In this document: positions 1-6,670 of the stretch, one piece after another
Position numbering within the stretch: position 1 is the first letter of the stretch
Layout: the number at the start of each line of letters is the position of its first letter
Assembly (NCBI GenBank): GCA_003485905.1
Contig: DNHK01000171.1
Span: 1 to 14,211, forward strand
Length of the DNA stretch: 14,211 bases
Origin: Gammaproteobacteria bacterium
GTDB lineage: Bacteria > Pseudomonadota > Gammaproteobacteria > Arenicellales > Arenicellaceae
Direction: 5' to 3'
Translations under genes and position numbers: made by a program
The notes under the pieces: generated by a model
Told to the model about the DNA's origin: nothing
Database searches by the model: none
What the model saw: the letters and a program-made list of their open reading frames with translations, nothing else

Positions 1-710
1 AGCGACCCCTCCCGCGCGCCCAGCAAATTTTACTATCTATAGACGAAGCAAAAACTGAAATAGACAATATCGACGGTAATATTGCAGGTCATCTCCGTAT
101 AGGTGTTTCGCATCATATCGGCCTACATCGCCTCCCGCCTATCCTAAAAGAATTTTCGGTTCATCACCCCGGCGTCGAACTTAATCTTGAGTTTTTATAT
201 TCCGAAGAGGCGGCAATAAAGATACAACATGGCGAATTAGATTTTGCTATCGCCACGCTTGCCGAGCAAAGCACTAACACTTTGAATAGAGATATTCATT
301 CAACACCAATATGGCGAGACCCACTAGGGTTCGTCTGTGCAACCGATCACCCGCTAGTTACTAAAAGTAAAAAGATCGACATTAACCAGCTCGCCTCATA
401 CCCCGGCCTACTTCCGGCAAGTACCACAATAACCTATGGATTAGTTGAAGAAATCCTAAAACCCTACTTCCAATTGAACAAACTCGCCACGCCTACAGAC
501 AATCTGGAAAGCCTTAAAATGATGGTTAGCGCAGGGCTTGGTTGGAGTGCCCTACCGCTTACCATGCTTGACGAAGACCTACAGCTACTGGACTTGCCGC
601 AACCAATTAGAAATTTAGGAATTATGCGGCACAACCGTAGAACCTTGCCCAATGCCGCCAAGGCAATGATTTCACTAATCAAGTCAAACGCGGATACAGG
701 GTCTATATAA
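1..710 (+). CDS. LysR-type transcriptional regulator, C-terminal part (5' truncated by window edge)
   Basis: Reading frame open from base 3 to the TAA at 708-710, about 235 residues. It begins in the linker helix (residues reading AQQILLSIDEAKTEID) and continues into the periplasmic-binding-like effector domain typical of LysR-type regulators: GHLRIGVSHHIG opens the domain, then LPPILKEFSVHHPGVELNL, the HGELDFAIA element, DPLGFVCATDHPL, and MMVSAGLGWSALPLTML near the end. The N-terminal winged helix-turn-helix that binds DNA must lie left of the window. An ATG at 282 lies inside the effector domain and is not the gene start. The ligand and target genes cannot be read from the sequence. The gene converges on uppP and its last 8 bases overlap the uppP stop region; no terminator lies between them. 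Confidence 0.88.
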   Translation, partial: RPLPRAQQILLSIDEAKTEIDNIDGNIAGHLRIGVSHHIGLHRLPPILKEFSVHHPGVELNLEFLYSEEAAIKIQHGELDFAIATLAEQSTNTLNRDIHSTPIWRDPLGFVCATDHPLVTKSKKIDINQLASYPGLLPASTTITYGLVEEILKPYFQLNKLATPTDNLESLKMMVSAGLGWSALPLTMLDEDLQLLDLPQPIRNLGIMRHNRRTLPNAAKAMISLIKSNADTGSI

Positions 711-1503
711 ACAGTGCGAAAAGCACAATAGCAAGGGCCACACGATAGAAAACAAATGGGGCCAAACCGACTCGCGTTACAAAGGCCATAAAGGTCTTAA
801 TACATAGGAAGGCGGTGACCGCCGAAACCACTACTCCGGTCGCAATTACAATCCAATCAACAGCAGTATTAGCAGATACTAATGCCGCGCCCTTCAAAAA
901 CCCGGGCAACACGATCGCTGGCACACTGAGTAGAAAAGAAAAACGAGCGGCATCGACACGGGTCATACCCAAATATAAAGCAGCCATCATGGTCATGCCC
1001 GAGCGGGAAGAACCTGGTACTAATGCAAAAGCCTGGGCCAACCCGATTAGCACGGCGTCTTTCCAACCAAGCTCAATTAATATCCGATGCTTACTTTCCG
1101 CTCCCCGATCGGCCCAAGCCAAAGCAAGGCCAAAGACCAGGGTTGTGGTAGCAATAATCAATGGTGAACGAAGGTTGTTTTCTACATACGTCCCACCGAA
1201 CAGTCCAAACAAACCAACAGGAATAGTTGCCAAAACAACCCACCAGCCTAACTTTCCTTGCGGGCCCCAATGCATTCCGGACCAACCACTCAACCATGCA
1301 GGCACAATCGCTACTAATTCGCGACGCAAATAAAACACAACCGCCACCAGCGTACCCACATGAACTGCAACGTCAAATGCCAAGCCCTGATCTTCCCATC
1401 CAAGTAAAACCGGCACTAATATTAAGTGTGCAGAACTTGAAACGGGCAGAAACTCGGTAAGCCCTTGAACCAAAGCTAAAATAATTGCCTGAAAAATATC
1501 CAC
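703..1503 (-). CDS. uppP: Undecaprenyl-diphosphate phosphatase (BacA/UppP family)
   Basis: Integral membrane enzyme that removes a phosphate from undecaprenyl diphosphate, recycling the lipid carrier used for peptidoglycan and other envelope glycans; family members also give bacitracin tolerance. The 266-residue product has the family length. It shows the first signature QGLTEFLPVSSSAHL at residues 13-27, carrying the (E/Q)xxxE residues Q13 and E17, and the second signature PGSSRSG at 162-168 with the catalytic Arg166. Several hydrophobic helices span the rest. The start codon is GTG (1501-1503); this start matches where family members begin, right before the first signature helix, but no clear Shine-Dalgarno precedes it. 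It lies 76 bases downstream of folB on the same strand and may be co-transcribed. Its 3' end overlaps the LysR gene. Confidence 0.96.
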   Translation of the reverse strand: MDIFQAIILALVQGLTEFLPVSSSAHLILVPVLLGWEDQGLAFDVAVHVGTLVAVVFYLRRELVAIVPAWLSGWSGMHWGPQGKLGWWVVLATIPVGLFGLFGGTYVENNLRSPLIIATTTLVFGLALAWADRGAESKHRILIELGWKDAVLIGLAQAFALVPGSSRSGMTMMAALYLGMTRVDAARFSFLLSVPAIVLPGFLKGAALVSANTAVDWIVIATGVVVSAVTAFLCIKTFMAFVTRVGLAPFVFYRVALAIVLFALFI

Positions 1504-1579
1504 TACGGTGAGATGAATCGTTTATTAGATCTAAATTGTGCGGGACGCAGATAATGCAGTAAACAGCCGTTCGGATAAA

Positions 1580-1933
1580 CTAGTTTGAGCTGCGCCTTAT
1601 AGAAACGGAAACGTTTCTAGTGCCAGGTACTGCAGCCCCCTTGTTTACCGTAACTTCGGCTGTGGCAATCGAAAATTCCATCAGAATTAATGCGGCGATT
1701 GCCTCAGCAAGAGCTTCGATAAGCCTAAACGTAGATTCAATGGCTAAACCAGTCACCGCATCCACAACCGCCGCGTAGTCAATCGAGTCTCCCAAATTGT
1801 CAGATTCGCCAACCACTGACAAATCTAGCTCTAACACCAAATCAATGGTCAACTTTTGTTTTAGTTTACGTTCCCACTCGTGGGTACCAATAACGCAACT
1901 AACTTGAATACCTTCTATACCTATTCGATCCAT
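1580..1933 (-). CDS. folB: Dihydroneopterin aldolase
   Basis: Cytoplasmic folate-pathway enzyme that cleaves 7,8-dihydroneopterin to 6-hydroxymethyl-7,8-dihydropterin and glycolaldehyde. The product is 117 residues, the usual size of this tunnel-fold enzyme. Visible family features are MDRIGIEGIQVSCVIGTHEWER at the N-terminus with the conserved Glu21, SIDYAAVV with Tyr53, RLIEALAEAIA with Glu73, and VNKGAAVPGTRNVSVSI with the catalytic Lys98. The ATG at 1931-1933 is preceded by AGGTAACA, a usable ribosome binding site. It heads an apparent minus-strand pair with uppP. A small unproven ORF ends 21 bases upstream on the same strand. folB next to plsY and tsaD is a common arrangement in gammaproteobacteria. 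Confidence 0.96.
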   Translation of the reverse strand: MDRIGIEGIQVSCVIGTHEWERKLKQKLTIDLVLELDLSVVGESDNLGDSIDYAAVVDAVTGLAIESTFRLIEALAEAIAALILMEFSIATAEVTVNKGAAVPGTRNVSVSIRRSSN

Positions 1934-1954
1934 TGTTACCTATGCAGCCACTTA

Positions 1955-2155
1955 CTAAATAAAATATGATTTTAACAACCGATTGTTTACCTGAACAAAA
2001 CCCCGGTCTTTTACCATCATAACCTCACCTTCAAAATAATCCCTCATTTCGTAATCTAGCCTATCCGGCTCCATGCCATTCTGCCACAAATGCATTCCGC
2101 TCAGTAATATCGAACAGGCAACTTGACCGATATGATGTTCACCCGCACACTTCAC
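1955..2155 (-). CDS. Doubtful small ORF, 66 codons, between folB and plsY
   Basis: Open frame with a GTG start (2153-2155) and a TAG stop, ending 21 bases before the folB ATG on the same strand and beginning 5 bases from the divergent plsY ATG. The product has no recognisable domain, signal peptide or membrane helix; it is mixed acidic and hydrophobic with three Met and Tyr clusters in the middle. The GTG has no Shine-Dalgarno. Inside the frame, AAGGTGAGG sits 2 bases before a pair of Met codons, which could start a peptide of only about 21 residues. In favour: same strand and close spacing to folB, ordinary codon choice. Against: no family recognised, and the stretch must also hold the plsY and folB promoters. 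It could be chance open frame in an intergenic region. Confidence 0.25.
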   Translation of the reverse strand: MKCAGEHHIGQVACSILLSGMHLWQNGMEPDRLDYEMRDYFEGEVMMVKDRGFVQVNNRLLKSYFI

Positions 2156-2160
2156 TTAAT

Positions 2161-2754
2161 ATGGCTTACCAATATCTTTTTCCGGTAATTGCTTACCTAA
2201 TTGGTTCGATATCTTCGGCAATAATAGTATCGAAACTGTTCCGCCTAAATGACCCACGCAAGGTTGGAAGTGGGAATGCCGGTGCGACTAATGTGCTGCG
2301 TTCCGGTAATAAATTCGCAGCGCTGCTTACTCTAATAGGCGATGTACTTAAAGGTGCCATACCAGTATGGCTTGCGCAAACTTATGATGCTAGCTACGGC
2401 ATTATTGGTCTTTGTGCGCTTGCGGCGTTGCTAGGCCATATTTTTCCGGTCTACTTTAATTTTAAGGGCGGCAAGGGAGTCGCAACATGTCTGGGTATTT
2501 TCATTGCGCTTATGCCGCTCATGGCTGTCATAATTATTGTTATATGGCTGTTGGTCGCCGCCATTTCTCGCTATTCATCACTTGCTGCACTAATCGCAGC
2601 AGCGGCAGCAATACCAATGTCGTTCATCTTTTTTGATGGGATGACCTACGTTGGGGTCAGTTTTGCGCTTGTCGCTCTTCTAATGCTAAAGCATAGAGAT
2701 AATATTGATCGTTTGAAAACGGGAACCGAAAGCAAAATTAGTTTTACCGACTAA
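2161..2754 (+). CDS. plsY: Acyl-phosphate:glycerol-3-phosphate acyltransferase
   Basis: Inner-membrane enzyme that transfers the acyl chain from acyl-phosphate to glycerol-3-phosphate, the first acylation in phospholipid synthesis in the PlsX/PlsY route. The 197-residue product shows all three family motifs: [12 protein letters not shown] at residues 15-26, [14 protein letters not shown] at 36-49 (the loop around the phosphate-binding site), and [15 protein letters not shown] at 92-106. Five or so hydrophobic helices are visible. The ATG at 2161 gives the canonical N-terminus; no upstream ATG is in frame and no good Shine-Dalgarno is seen. Its TAA (2752-2754) overlaps the tsaD stop on the other strand in the four bases CTAA, so the two genes converge with no room for a terminator. 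Confidence 0.97.
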   Translation: MAYQYLFPVIAYLIGSISSAIIVSKLFRLNDPRKVGSGNAGATNVLRSGNKFAALLTLIGDVLKGAIPVWLAQTYDASYGIIGLCALAALLGHIFPVYFNFKGGKGVATCLGIFIALMPLMAVIIIVIWLLVAAISRYSSLAALIAAAAAIPMSFIFFDGMTYVGVSFALVALLMLKHRDNIDRLKTGTESKISFTD

Positions 2755-3800
2755 ATTACGTGTTCCGCTACAGGTGGCGCCAATTCTTCCATCGACCAAC
2801 GAGGCTTAACATCAAATCCCTGCTTTGCCTCTGTTGCTTCATTCGCTCGCAAATATCCTGCGTATGCAATCATCGCACCGTTATCAGTACAAAATTCCAT
2901 TCTCGGATAAAGTAACTTGACGCTTTGTTTTTCCGCCATCTTATTCAAATTACTTCTAAGAGCTTGGTTCGCGCCAACGCCACCCGCAATCACCAAGCGC
3001 TTGTAACCGGTCTCAACCAAAGCACGTTTACACTTGATAGTTAAAGTTTCGACTACCGCATTTTGAAAGGCTAAGGCCACATCCGCAATAGTCTGCTCGT
3101 CCAGCTGATTAGTCTCCTTCCAATCGCGTACAGTGTTTAAAGCAAATGTTTTCAATCCACTAAAGCTAAAATCGCAGCCGGGACGATCGGTCATTGGGCG
3201 TGGAAATTTGTACCGAGCTGCTGACCCTTGCTTAGCCAGTTGCTCGAGAATAGGTCCTCCTGGGTACCCTAGACCCATCATCTTGGCTGTTTTATCAAAG
3301 GCCTCGCCAACCGCATCGTCCAATGTTTTCCCAAGTATCCGGTAATCCCCGACTCCTTTTACATCGACTAATTGGGTATGCCCGCCAGAAACTAAGAGCG
3401 CAACAAATGGAAATTCGGCTCCATCAATATCCCCATCCAAAAGCGCCGCCAGTAGGTGACCCTCCATATGATGAATCCCTAACGCAGGTATATTCCAACC
3501 GAACGCCAAACTTCGCGCTACCGCTGCCCCGGCTAATAATGCGCCTGCTAAACCTGGCCCACGTGTATATGCAACCATCCCAACATCACTACCCTGAATG
3601 TCGGCCTCGGCTAACACCGCGTCAACCAGGGGGATTACTTTACGCGTATGATCGCGAGCCGCGAGCTCTGGCACCACTCCGCCATACAATCGGTGCGTAT
3701 CAACCTGAGAGAACAACGTATGCGCCAACAATCCATTTTCAGCGCAATATAATGCGATTCCGGTGTCATCGCAGGAAGTTTCTATACCTAAAACAATCAT
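2751..3800 (-). CDS. tsaD: tRNA N6-adenosine threonylcarbamoyltransferase subunit TsaD
   Basis: Cytoplasmic ATPase-fold protein that, with TsaB and TsaE, transfers threonylcarbamoyl from threonylcarbamoyl-AMP to A37 of ANN-decoding tRNAs (t6A). Starting at the ATG 3798-3800 the product is 349 residues and begins [14 protein letters not shown]. The metal-binding HMEGH is then at 111-115, exactly the E. coli numbering, followed by VSGGHTQL at 137-144, [10 protein letters not shown], and [10 protein letters not shown]. The frame stays open upstream to an ATG at 3809 and a TTG at 3818, which would add an unlikely MRR-type extension. No Shine-Dalgarno precedes ATG 3800; instead a short hairpin and the end of a possible leader ORF lie there. 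The C-terminal tail is slightly longer than in E. coli (337 residues). Confidence 0.97.
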   Translation of the reverse strand: MIVLGIETSCDDTGIALYCAENGLLAHTLFSQVDTHRLYGGVVPELAARDHTRKVIPLVDAVLAEADIQGSDVGMVAYTRGPGLAGALLAGAAVARSLAFGWNIPALGIHHMEGHLLAALLDGDIDGAEFPFVALLVSGGHTQLVDVKGVGDYRILGKTLDDAVGEAFDKTAKMMGLGYPGGPILEQLAKQGSAARYKFPRPMTDRPGCDFSFSGLKTFALNTVRDWKETNQLDEQTIADVALAFQNAVVETLTIKCKRALVETGYKRLVIAGGVGANQALRSNLNKMAEKQSVKLLYPRMEFCTDNGAMIAYAGYLRANEATEAKQGFDVKPRWSMEELAPPVAEHVI

Positions 3801-3883
3801 GCGGCGCATTCTGCGCAACTAAGCCATGAAAAACAAGTTAAGGAAAACAGATGATAGGAGTATACAAATGGCGGGTTTCGCAT
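3797..3883 (-). CDS. Possible leader ORF (28 codons) overlapping the tsaD start
   Basis: Starting at the ATG 3881-3883, 28 codons run to a TGA at 3797-3799 that overlaps the tsaD ATG in the arrangement ATGA, a classic translational coupling junction. A perfect AAGGAGG (complement of 3894-3900) lies 10 bases upstream of the ATG, the best Shine-Dalgarno in this area, whereas tsaD itself has none. The peptide begins [13 protein letters not shown], is rich in aromatics and has Cys at 17, 23 and 26. It resembles no family known to me. Directly before the tsaD ATG a small hairpin (GCGCA-GAA-TGCGC) could hide the start until a ribosome translating the leader opens it. The alternative is a chance frame; the predicted rpsU promoter occupies the same DNA. 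Confidence 0.35.
   Translation of the reverse strand: MRNPPFVYSYHLFSLTCFSWLSCAECAA
3804..3816 (-). promoter_or_regulatory. Small hairpin just 5' of the tsaD start
   Basis: On the minus strand GCGCA-GAA-TGCGC forms a perfect 5-bp GC-rich stem with a 3-base loop, ending 3 bases before the tsaD ATG at 3800. It lies where a Shine-Dalgarno would be expected. It could limit independent initiation at tsaD and make translation depend on ribosomes arriving from the leader ORF. This is inference from position only; five-base stems also arise by chance. Confidence 0.3.
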
Positions 3884-3889
3884 TAGAAT
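3861..3889 (+). promoter_or_regulatory. Predicted sigma-70 promoter of rpsU
   Basis: TATACA (3861-3866, 4 of 6 matches to TTGACA) is separated by 17 bases from TAGAAT (3884-3889, 5 of 6 matches to TATAAT). Transcription would start near 3896, giving a leader of about 45 bases before the rpsU ATG at 3941 and placing the 19-bp palindrome at the very 5' end of the transcript. Spacing and position are good; no experimental evidence. Confidence 0.5.
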
Positions 3890-3899
3890 CGCGCCTCCT

Positions 3900-3918
3900 T
3901 TTCGACCAGTGGTCGAAA
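3900..3918. promoter_or_regulatory. Perfect 19-bp palindrome between tsaD and rpsU
   Basis: TTTCGACCAGTGGTCGAAA is two perfect 9-base arms around one central base. It lies in the short divergent spacer between tsaD and rpsU, about 10 bases downstream of the predicted rpsU -10 hexamer and directly abutting the AAGGAGG of the possible tsaD leader ORF. It could be a protein operator acting on both directions, or it could fold in RNA as an 8-bp stem with a 3-base loop (5' hairpin of the rpsU mRNA). It is not a CTG-N10-CAG SOS box of the kind found before E. coli rpsU. The binding protein, if any, is unknown. Confidence 0.5.
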
Positions 3919-3940
3919 TTAACTGAATTCTGAGTTTGTT

Positions 3941-4156
3941 ATGCCACAAGTAAAAGTTCGACAAGACGAGCCTTTTGACGTGATTTTACGTCGCTTTCGT
4001 CGTGCCTGCGAGCGAGCAGGTGTCTTTAGCGAAATGCGCTCACGTGAGCACTATGAAAAGCCTACCGCAGTTCGTAAACGTAAAGCTGCCGCGGCTAAAA
4101 AGCGCGAAGCCAAGCGCATGTCTCGCCAAAGAGTGCGAGTTCAACGTCTGTACTAA
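3941..4156 (+). CDS. rpsU: 30S ribosomal protein bS21
   Basis: Small basic ribosomal protein that sits near the 3' end of 16S rRNA on the 30S platform and helps initiation. The 71-residue product equals the E. coli length and keeps the family pattern: [23 protein letters not shown] at the N-terminus, a [14 protein letters not shown] centre and a highly basic tail ending RVQRLY. The ATG gives the canonical MPxxKVR start. The bases before it (ACTGAATTCTGAGTTTGTT) hold only a weak Shine-Dalgarno. It is the first gene of the rpsU-yqeY-dnaG-rpoD cluster, divergent from tsaD, with its own predicted promoter and a terminator 75 bases after its stop. Confidence 0.98.
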   Translation: MPQVKVRQDEPFDVILRRFRRACERAGVFSEMRSREHYEKPTAVRKRKAAAAKKREAKRMSRQRVRVQRLY

Positions 4157-4231
4157 AAGGGTTTTTGTACTCGCACCACTAACGTCTGGTTCGCTGGATG
4201 TTGATTTAGGTAAGTACTAAAAAGTCTGCTA

Positions 4232-4258
4232 GCGGCTCGCCTTGGCGGGCCGTTTGTC
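4232..4258 (+). terminator. Rho-independent terminator after rpsU
   Basis: CGGCTCGC (4233-4240) pairs with GCGGGCCG (4245-4252) with one G-T wobble and a CTTG loop, followed by TTTGTC. It may end most rpsU transcripts and let only a fraction read into yqeY and dnaG, like the terminator known between rpsU and dnaG in E. coli. The T-tract is short, so partial read-through is likely. Confidence 0.75.
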
Positions 4259-4296
4259 GTATAGCCCTGACATTAGGGTCACCCAAATTTAAGCTG

Positions 4297-4302
4297 TAGA
4301 AT
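4297..4302 (+). promoter_or_regulatory. Possible -10 hexamer before yqeY
   Basis: TAGAAT, 28 bases before the yqeY ATG at 4330, is identical to the hexamers found before rpsU and rpoD. No good -35 lies at 16-18 bases (a CTGACA at 4267-4272 is too far away for this hexamer). It may be a weak internal promoter that restarts transcription after the rpsU terminator, or chance. Confidence 0.3.
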
Positions 4303-4329
4303 TCAACGAATGGAAACAGGCCAAATATT

Positions 4330-4776
4330 ATGTCATTAAAAGAGAAACTTTCCGCCGACATGAAAACTGCCATGCGTTCAAAGGATAAAGCACGTTTGGA
4401 GACTATACGTATGATCCGTGCAGCTATTCAACGTAAGGAAGTAGACGATCGAGTAGAACTCGATGAGCCCGCTGTACTGGTTGTTATCCAAAAAATGGTT
4501 AAGCAAGTACAGGACTCGATCCAGCAGTTCACCGACGGTAATCGAATTGATTTGGTTGAGAAAGAACAAGTTGGACTTAAAGTACTGCAAGGTTATCTGC
4601 CAGAGCCACTTTCTGACGACGAGCTACACACCATTATTACGGACGCGATAACCAAAACTGGTGCCACTGAAATGCGTGACATGGGAAAGGTTATGGGTAT
4701 CGTTAAGGCTGCAGCAGATGGACGAGCAGATATGGGAGCGGTTAGCGGTAAAATAAAAGCGCTACTCGCAGGATAA
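4330..4776 (+). CDS. yqeY: GatB/YqeY domain protein
   Basis: Small soluble protein of the YqeY family, 148 residues, the usual size. The family pattern is clear: MSLKEKLSADMKTAMRSKDKARLETIRMIRAAIQ at the start, a helical middle ending at LVEKEQVGLKVLQGYLPEPLSDDEL, and a C-terminal helical part with MRDMGKVMGIVKAAADGRADMGAVSGKIKALL, which resembles the tRNA-contacting tail domain of the amidotransferase subunit GatB. A tRNA-linked role is suspected for the family from this similarity but the function is not established. The position between rpsU and dnaG is conserved in many gammaproteobacteria. A modest ACAGG lies 9 bases before the ATG. A terminator begins 4 bases after the stop. Confidence 0.95.
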   Translation: MSLKEKLSADMKTAMRSKDKARLETIRMIRAAIQRKEVDDRVELDEPAVLVVIQKMVKQVQDSIQQFTDGNRIDLVEKEQVGLKVLQGYLPEPLSDDELHTIITDAITKTGATEMRDMGKVMGIVKAAADGRADMGAVSGKIKALLAG

Positions 4777-4779
4777 ACT

Positions 4780-4799
4780 AAAGGCCTCAACGGCCTTTT
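4780..4799 (+). terminator. Rho-independent terminator after yqeY
   Basis: AAAGGCC (4780-4786) and GGCCTTT (4792-4798) form a perfect 7-bp stem with a 5-base loop TCAAC, ending in TTTT. It begins 4 bases after the yqeY stop and separates yqeY from dnaG. The complementary strand also ends in a T-rich stretch, so it might work in both directions. Confidence 0.75.
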
Positions 4800-4886
4800 A
4801 ATAAGTTAAGCAGTTTAATCCGCTTTTCGTCAATCAAAGTACAGTTTAGCAACTCGTTTCCTGCACAGCTCTAGTAAGATAAGCAT

Positions 4887-6626
4887 ATGGCTGGACGAAT
4901 CCCACAATCATTTATTGATGACCTGATATCCAGGGTAGATATAGTTGATTTGATCGATGGTTTTGTACCACTCAAAAAAGCAGGCAAGGATTATAAAGCT
5001 TGTTGTCCATTTCATGGTGAAAAGACACCCTCGTTTACAGTAAGCCAAGACAAACAGTTCTACCATTGTTTTGGATGCGGAGTACATGGTACGGCTATCG
5101 GGTTTCTGATCGAGTACGATCAACTTTCTTTTGTTGAGGCTGTGGAGCAACTCGCGAATAAATGCGGGCTTAGTATTCCAACTGATAGCTTTTCTCCCAG
5201 TAAATCAGTTGCTCAAGAGGGTCCGGATCTATATGGATTGCTGGAAAAAGCCAGTCACTATTATCAACAACAGCTAAAATCTCACCCTGACGCCAAACCT
5301 GCCGTCGAGTATTTGAAAAATCGAGGCTTGAGCGGCGAAATTGCCAAACGGTTTGGCATGGGATTTGTGCCCGCTGGTTGGGATAACCTCATGAAGCAGT
5401 TTGAAGATAGTGAGAAAATGAAAGACGCGCTACTTACCGCCGGGTTGCTAAGCAAAAATGACAAGGGAAGGATCTATGATCGCTTTCGTGACCGTATAAT
5501 GTTCCCAATACAGGATTATCGTGGCCGTATAGTTGGATTTGGCGGCCGTATCACAGATAAAGGTGAACCCAAATACCTTAATTCACCCGAAACTCCGGTG
5601 TTTCACAAAGGTTCTGAGCTATATGGGCTTTATCTTGCACGCAATTCGATTCGCGATATCGGCCGTTCCCTAGTAGTCGAGGGATATATGGATGTTGTTG
5701 CCTTGGCACAGAATGGTATCGACTATTCTGTCGCCACCCTCGGCACGGCTACCAGCAAGGCTCACTTGGACAGACTATTTCGGCATGCTCCAGAAATCGT
5801 ATTTTGCTTTGATGGTGATCGTGCAGGTAAGGAAGCTGCATGGCGAGCATTAGAAACAACCTTACCCTCAATGCAAGATGGCCGCCAAGCCAGCTTTATG
5901 TTTCTTCCAGACGGTGAAGATCCTGACTCGCTTGTACGCGCTTTGGGTAAAGAAGAGTTCACCAAATTGATTGATACGGCCAAGCCGCTTCCAGAGTACA
6001 TGATCGACTCGCTATCGGCACAGGCAGATCTTAGTAGAATGGACGGTTCTGCCCGACTAGCTAAGCTTGCCAAACCGCTATTAGAGAAACTTCCGAATGG
6101 CATTTTGCATCAGCTAATTAAACAAAGAGTAGAGCAGCTGGTTGGCGCACAACTTTCGGTTACCACCGCTCCCCAATCTGGACGTTCGCCAACGCGCAAG
6201 GGAATCAGTCGGGGAACCGATCAACAAGGAAAAACAGCCATTCAACAAGCCATCGGCTATCTGTTACAACACCCCGAGCTTGGGACCAGGGTGCTAAATC
6301 TGGAATCATTGCAAAGTTCGGGACAACCAGGGTTCAGCATGCTTGCTGACATCGCCGAAAGTATCCAGCTTTCTCCAGCACCCAATACTGCGGCTTTATT
6401 AGAAAGGTTTCGGGATAGAAAAGAGTTCTCTAGACTTGAAAGTTTGGCTAGTTGGGACCACATATTAGACACTGAGGCAGCGGCGGATGCTTTTGATGCC
6501 TTGTTGCTTGTTCTCAATAACGAAATTCAAACGGCTAGACTTAACCAACTTCTTGAAAAATCGAATGAAAGTCGTACGGCAGAAGAACGAGAAGAGATAA
6601 AATTACTGTTGCAACGAAAAAGTTAA
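4887..6626 (+). CDS. dnaG: DNA primase
   Basis: Makes the RNA primers for chromosome replication, recruited to the fork by DnaB helicase. The 579-residue product starts MAGRIPQSFIDDLISRVDIVDLID, matching the E. coli start. The CHC2-type zinc site is C40, H43, C61, C64. The catalytic core follows: the RNA-polymerase basic region with RDRIMFPIQDYRGRIVGFGGR at 201-221, and the TOPRIM site with VVEGYMDV (Glu265, Asp269), FDGDRAG (Asp309, Asp311) and DGEDPD (Asp345, Asp347), all at E. coli numbering. A Ser/Thr/Gln-rich linker near 425-450 leads to the C-terminal helical DnaB-binding domain, the least conserved part. The bases before the ATG give only a weak ribosome site (AAGATAAGCAT), as is usual for this low-copy protein. 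rpoD follows after 76 bases without a terminator. Confidence 0.98.
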   Translation: MAGRIPQSFIDDLISRVDIVDLIDGFVPLKKAGKDYKACCPFHGEKTPSFTVSQDKQFYHCFGCGVHGTAIGFLIEYDQLSFVEAVEQLANKCGLSIPTDSFSPSKSVAQEGPDLYGLLEKASHYYQQQLKSHPDAKPAVEYLKNRGLSGEIAKRFGMGFVPAGWDNLMKQFEDSEKMKDALLTAGLLSKNDKGRIYDRFRDRIMFPIQDYRGRIVGFGGRITDKGEPKYLNSPETPVFHKGSELYGLYLARNSIRDIGRSLVVEGYMDVVALAQNGIDYSVATLGTATSKAHLDRLFRHAPEIVFCFDGDRAGKEAAWRALETTLPSMQDGRQASFMFLPDGEDPDSLVRALGKEEFTKLIDTAKPLPEYMIDSLSAQADLSRMDGSARLAKLAKPLLEKLPNGILHQLIKQRVEQLVGAQLSVTTAPQSGRSPTRKGISRGTDQQGKTAIQQAIGYLLQHPELGTRVLNLESLQSSGQPGFSMLADIAESIQLSPAPNTAALLERFRDRKEFSRLESLASWDHILDTEAAADAFDALLLVLNNEIQTARLNQLLEKSNESRTAEEREEIKLLLQRKS

Positions 6627-6631
6627 ATCTA

Positions 6632-6643
6632 ACGAAATTTCGT
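6632..6643. repeat. 12-bp perfect palindrome between dnaG and rpoD
   Basis: ACGAAATTTCGT begins 6 bases after the dnaG stop and about 22 bases upstream of the TAGAAT hexamer before rpoD. It could be an operator or the base of a weak hairpin; no T-tract follows, so it is not a terminator. Function unknown. Confidence 0.35.
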
Positions 6644-6664
6644 GCTTATCCAACCACCTTGCCG

Positions 6665-6670
6665 TAGAAT
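6665..6670 (+). promoter_or_regulatory. Possible -10 hexamer of an rpoD-proximal promoter
   Basis: TAGAAT lies 32 bases before the rpoD ATG, in the 76-base dnaG-rpoD spacer. There is no convincing -35 hexamer at 16-18 bases upstream. It matches the hexamers before rpsU and yqeY. It is not a heat-shock (sigma-32) pattern of the kind that serves rpoD inside E. coli dnaG. Confidence 0.3.

Noticed and set aside
815..1333. 172-codon plus-strand frame opposite uppP
   Set aside because: It is the antisense of a clear uppP gene; the product is low in hydrophobic order and has no family features.
3801..3818. Upstream TTG (3818) or ATG (3809) as tsaD start
   Set aside because: Would prepend MRRMRR-like residues; starting at 3800 puts HMEGH exactly at the E. 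coli positions 111-115.
3323..3829. 168-codon plus-strand frame opposite tsaD
   Set aside because: Shadow of tsaD, whose motifs and numbering are certain; Pro/Arg/His-rich nonsense-like composition.
3919..3940. Possible LexA (SOS) box before rpsU, expected by analogy with E. coli
   Set aside because: No CTG-N10-CAG arrangement is present; CTGAATTCTGAG lacks the second half-site.
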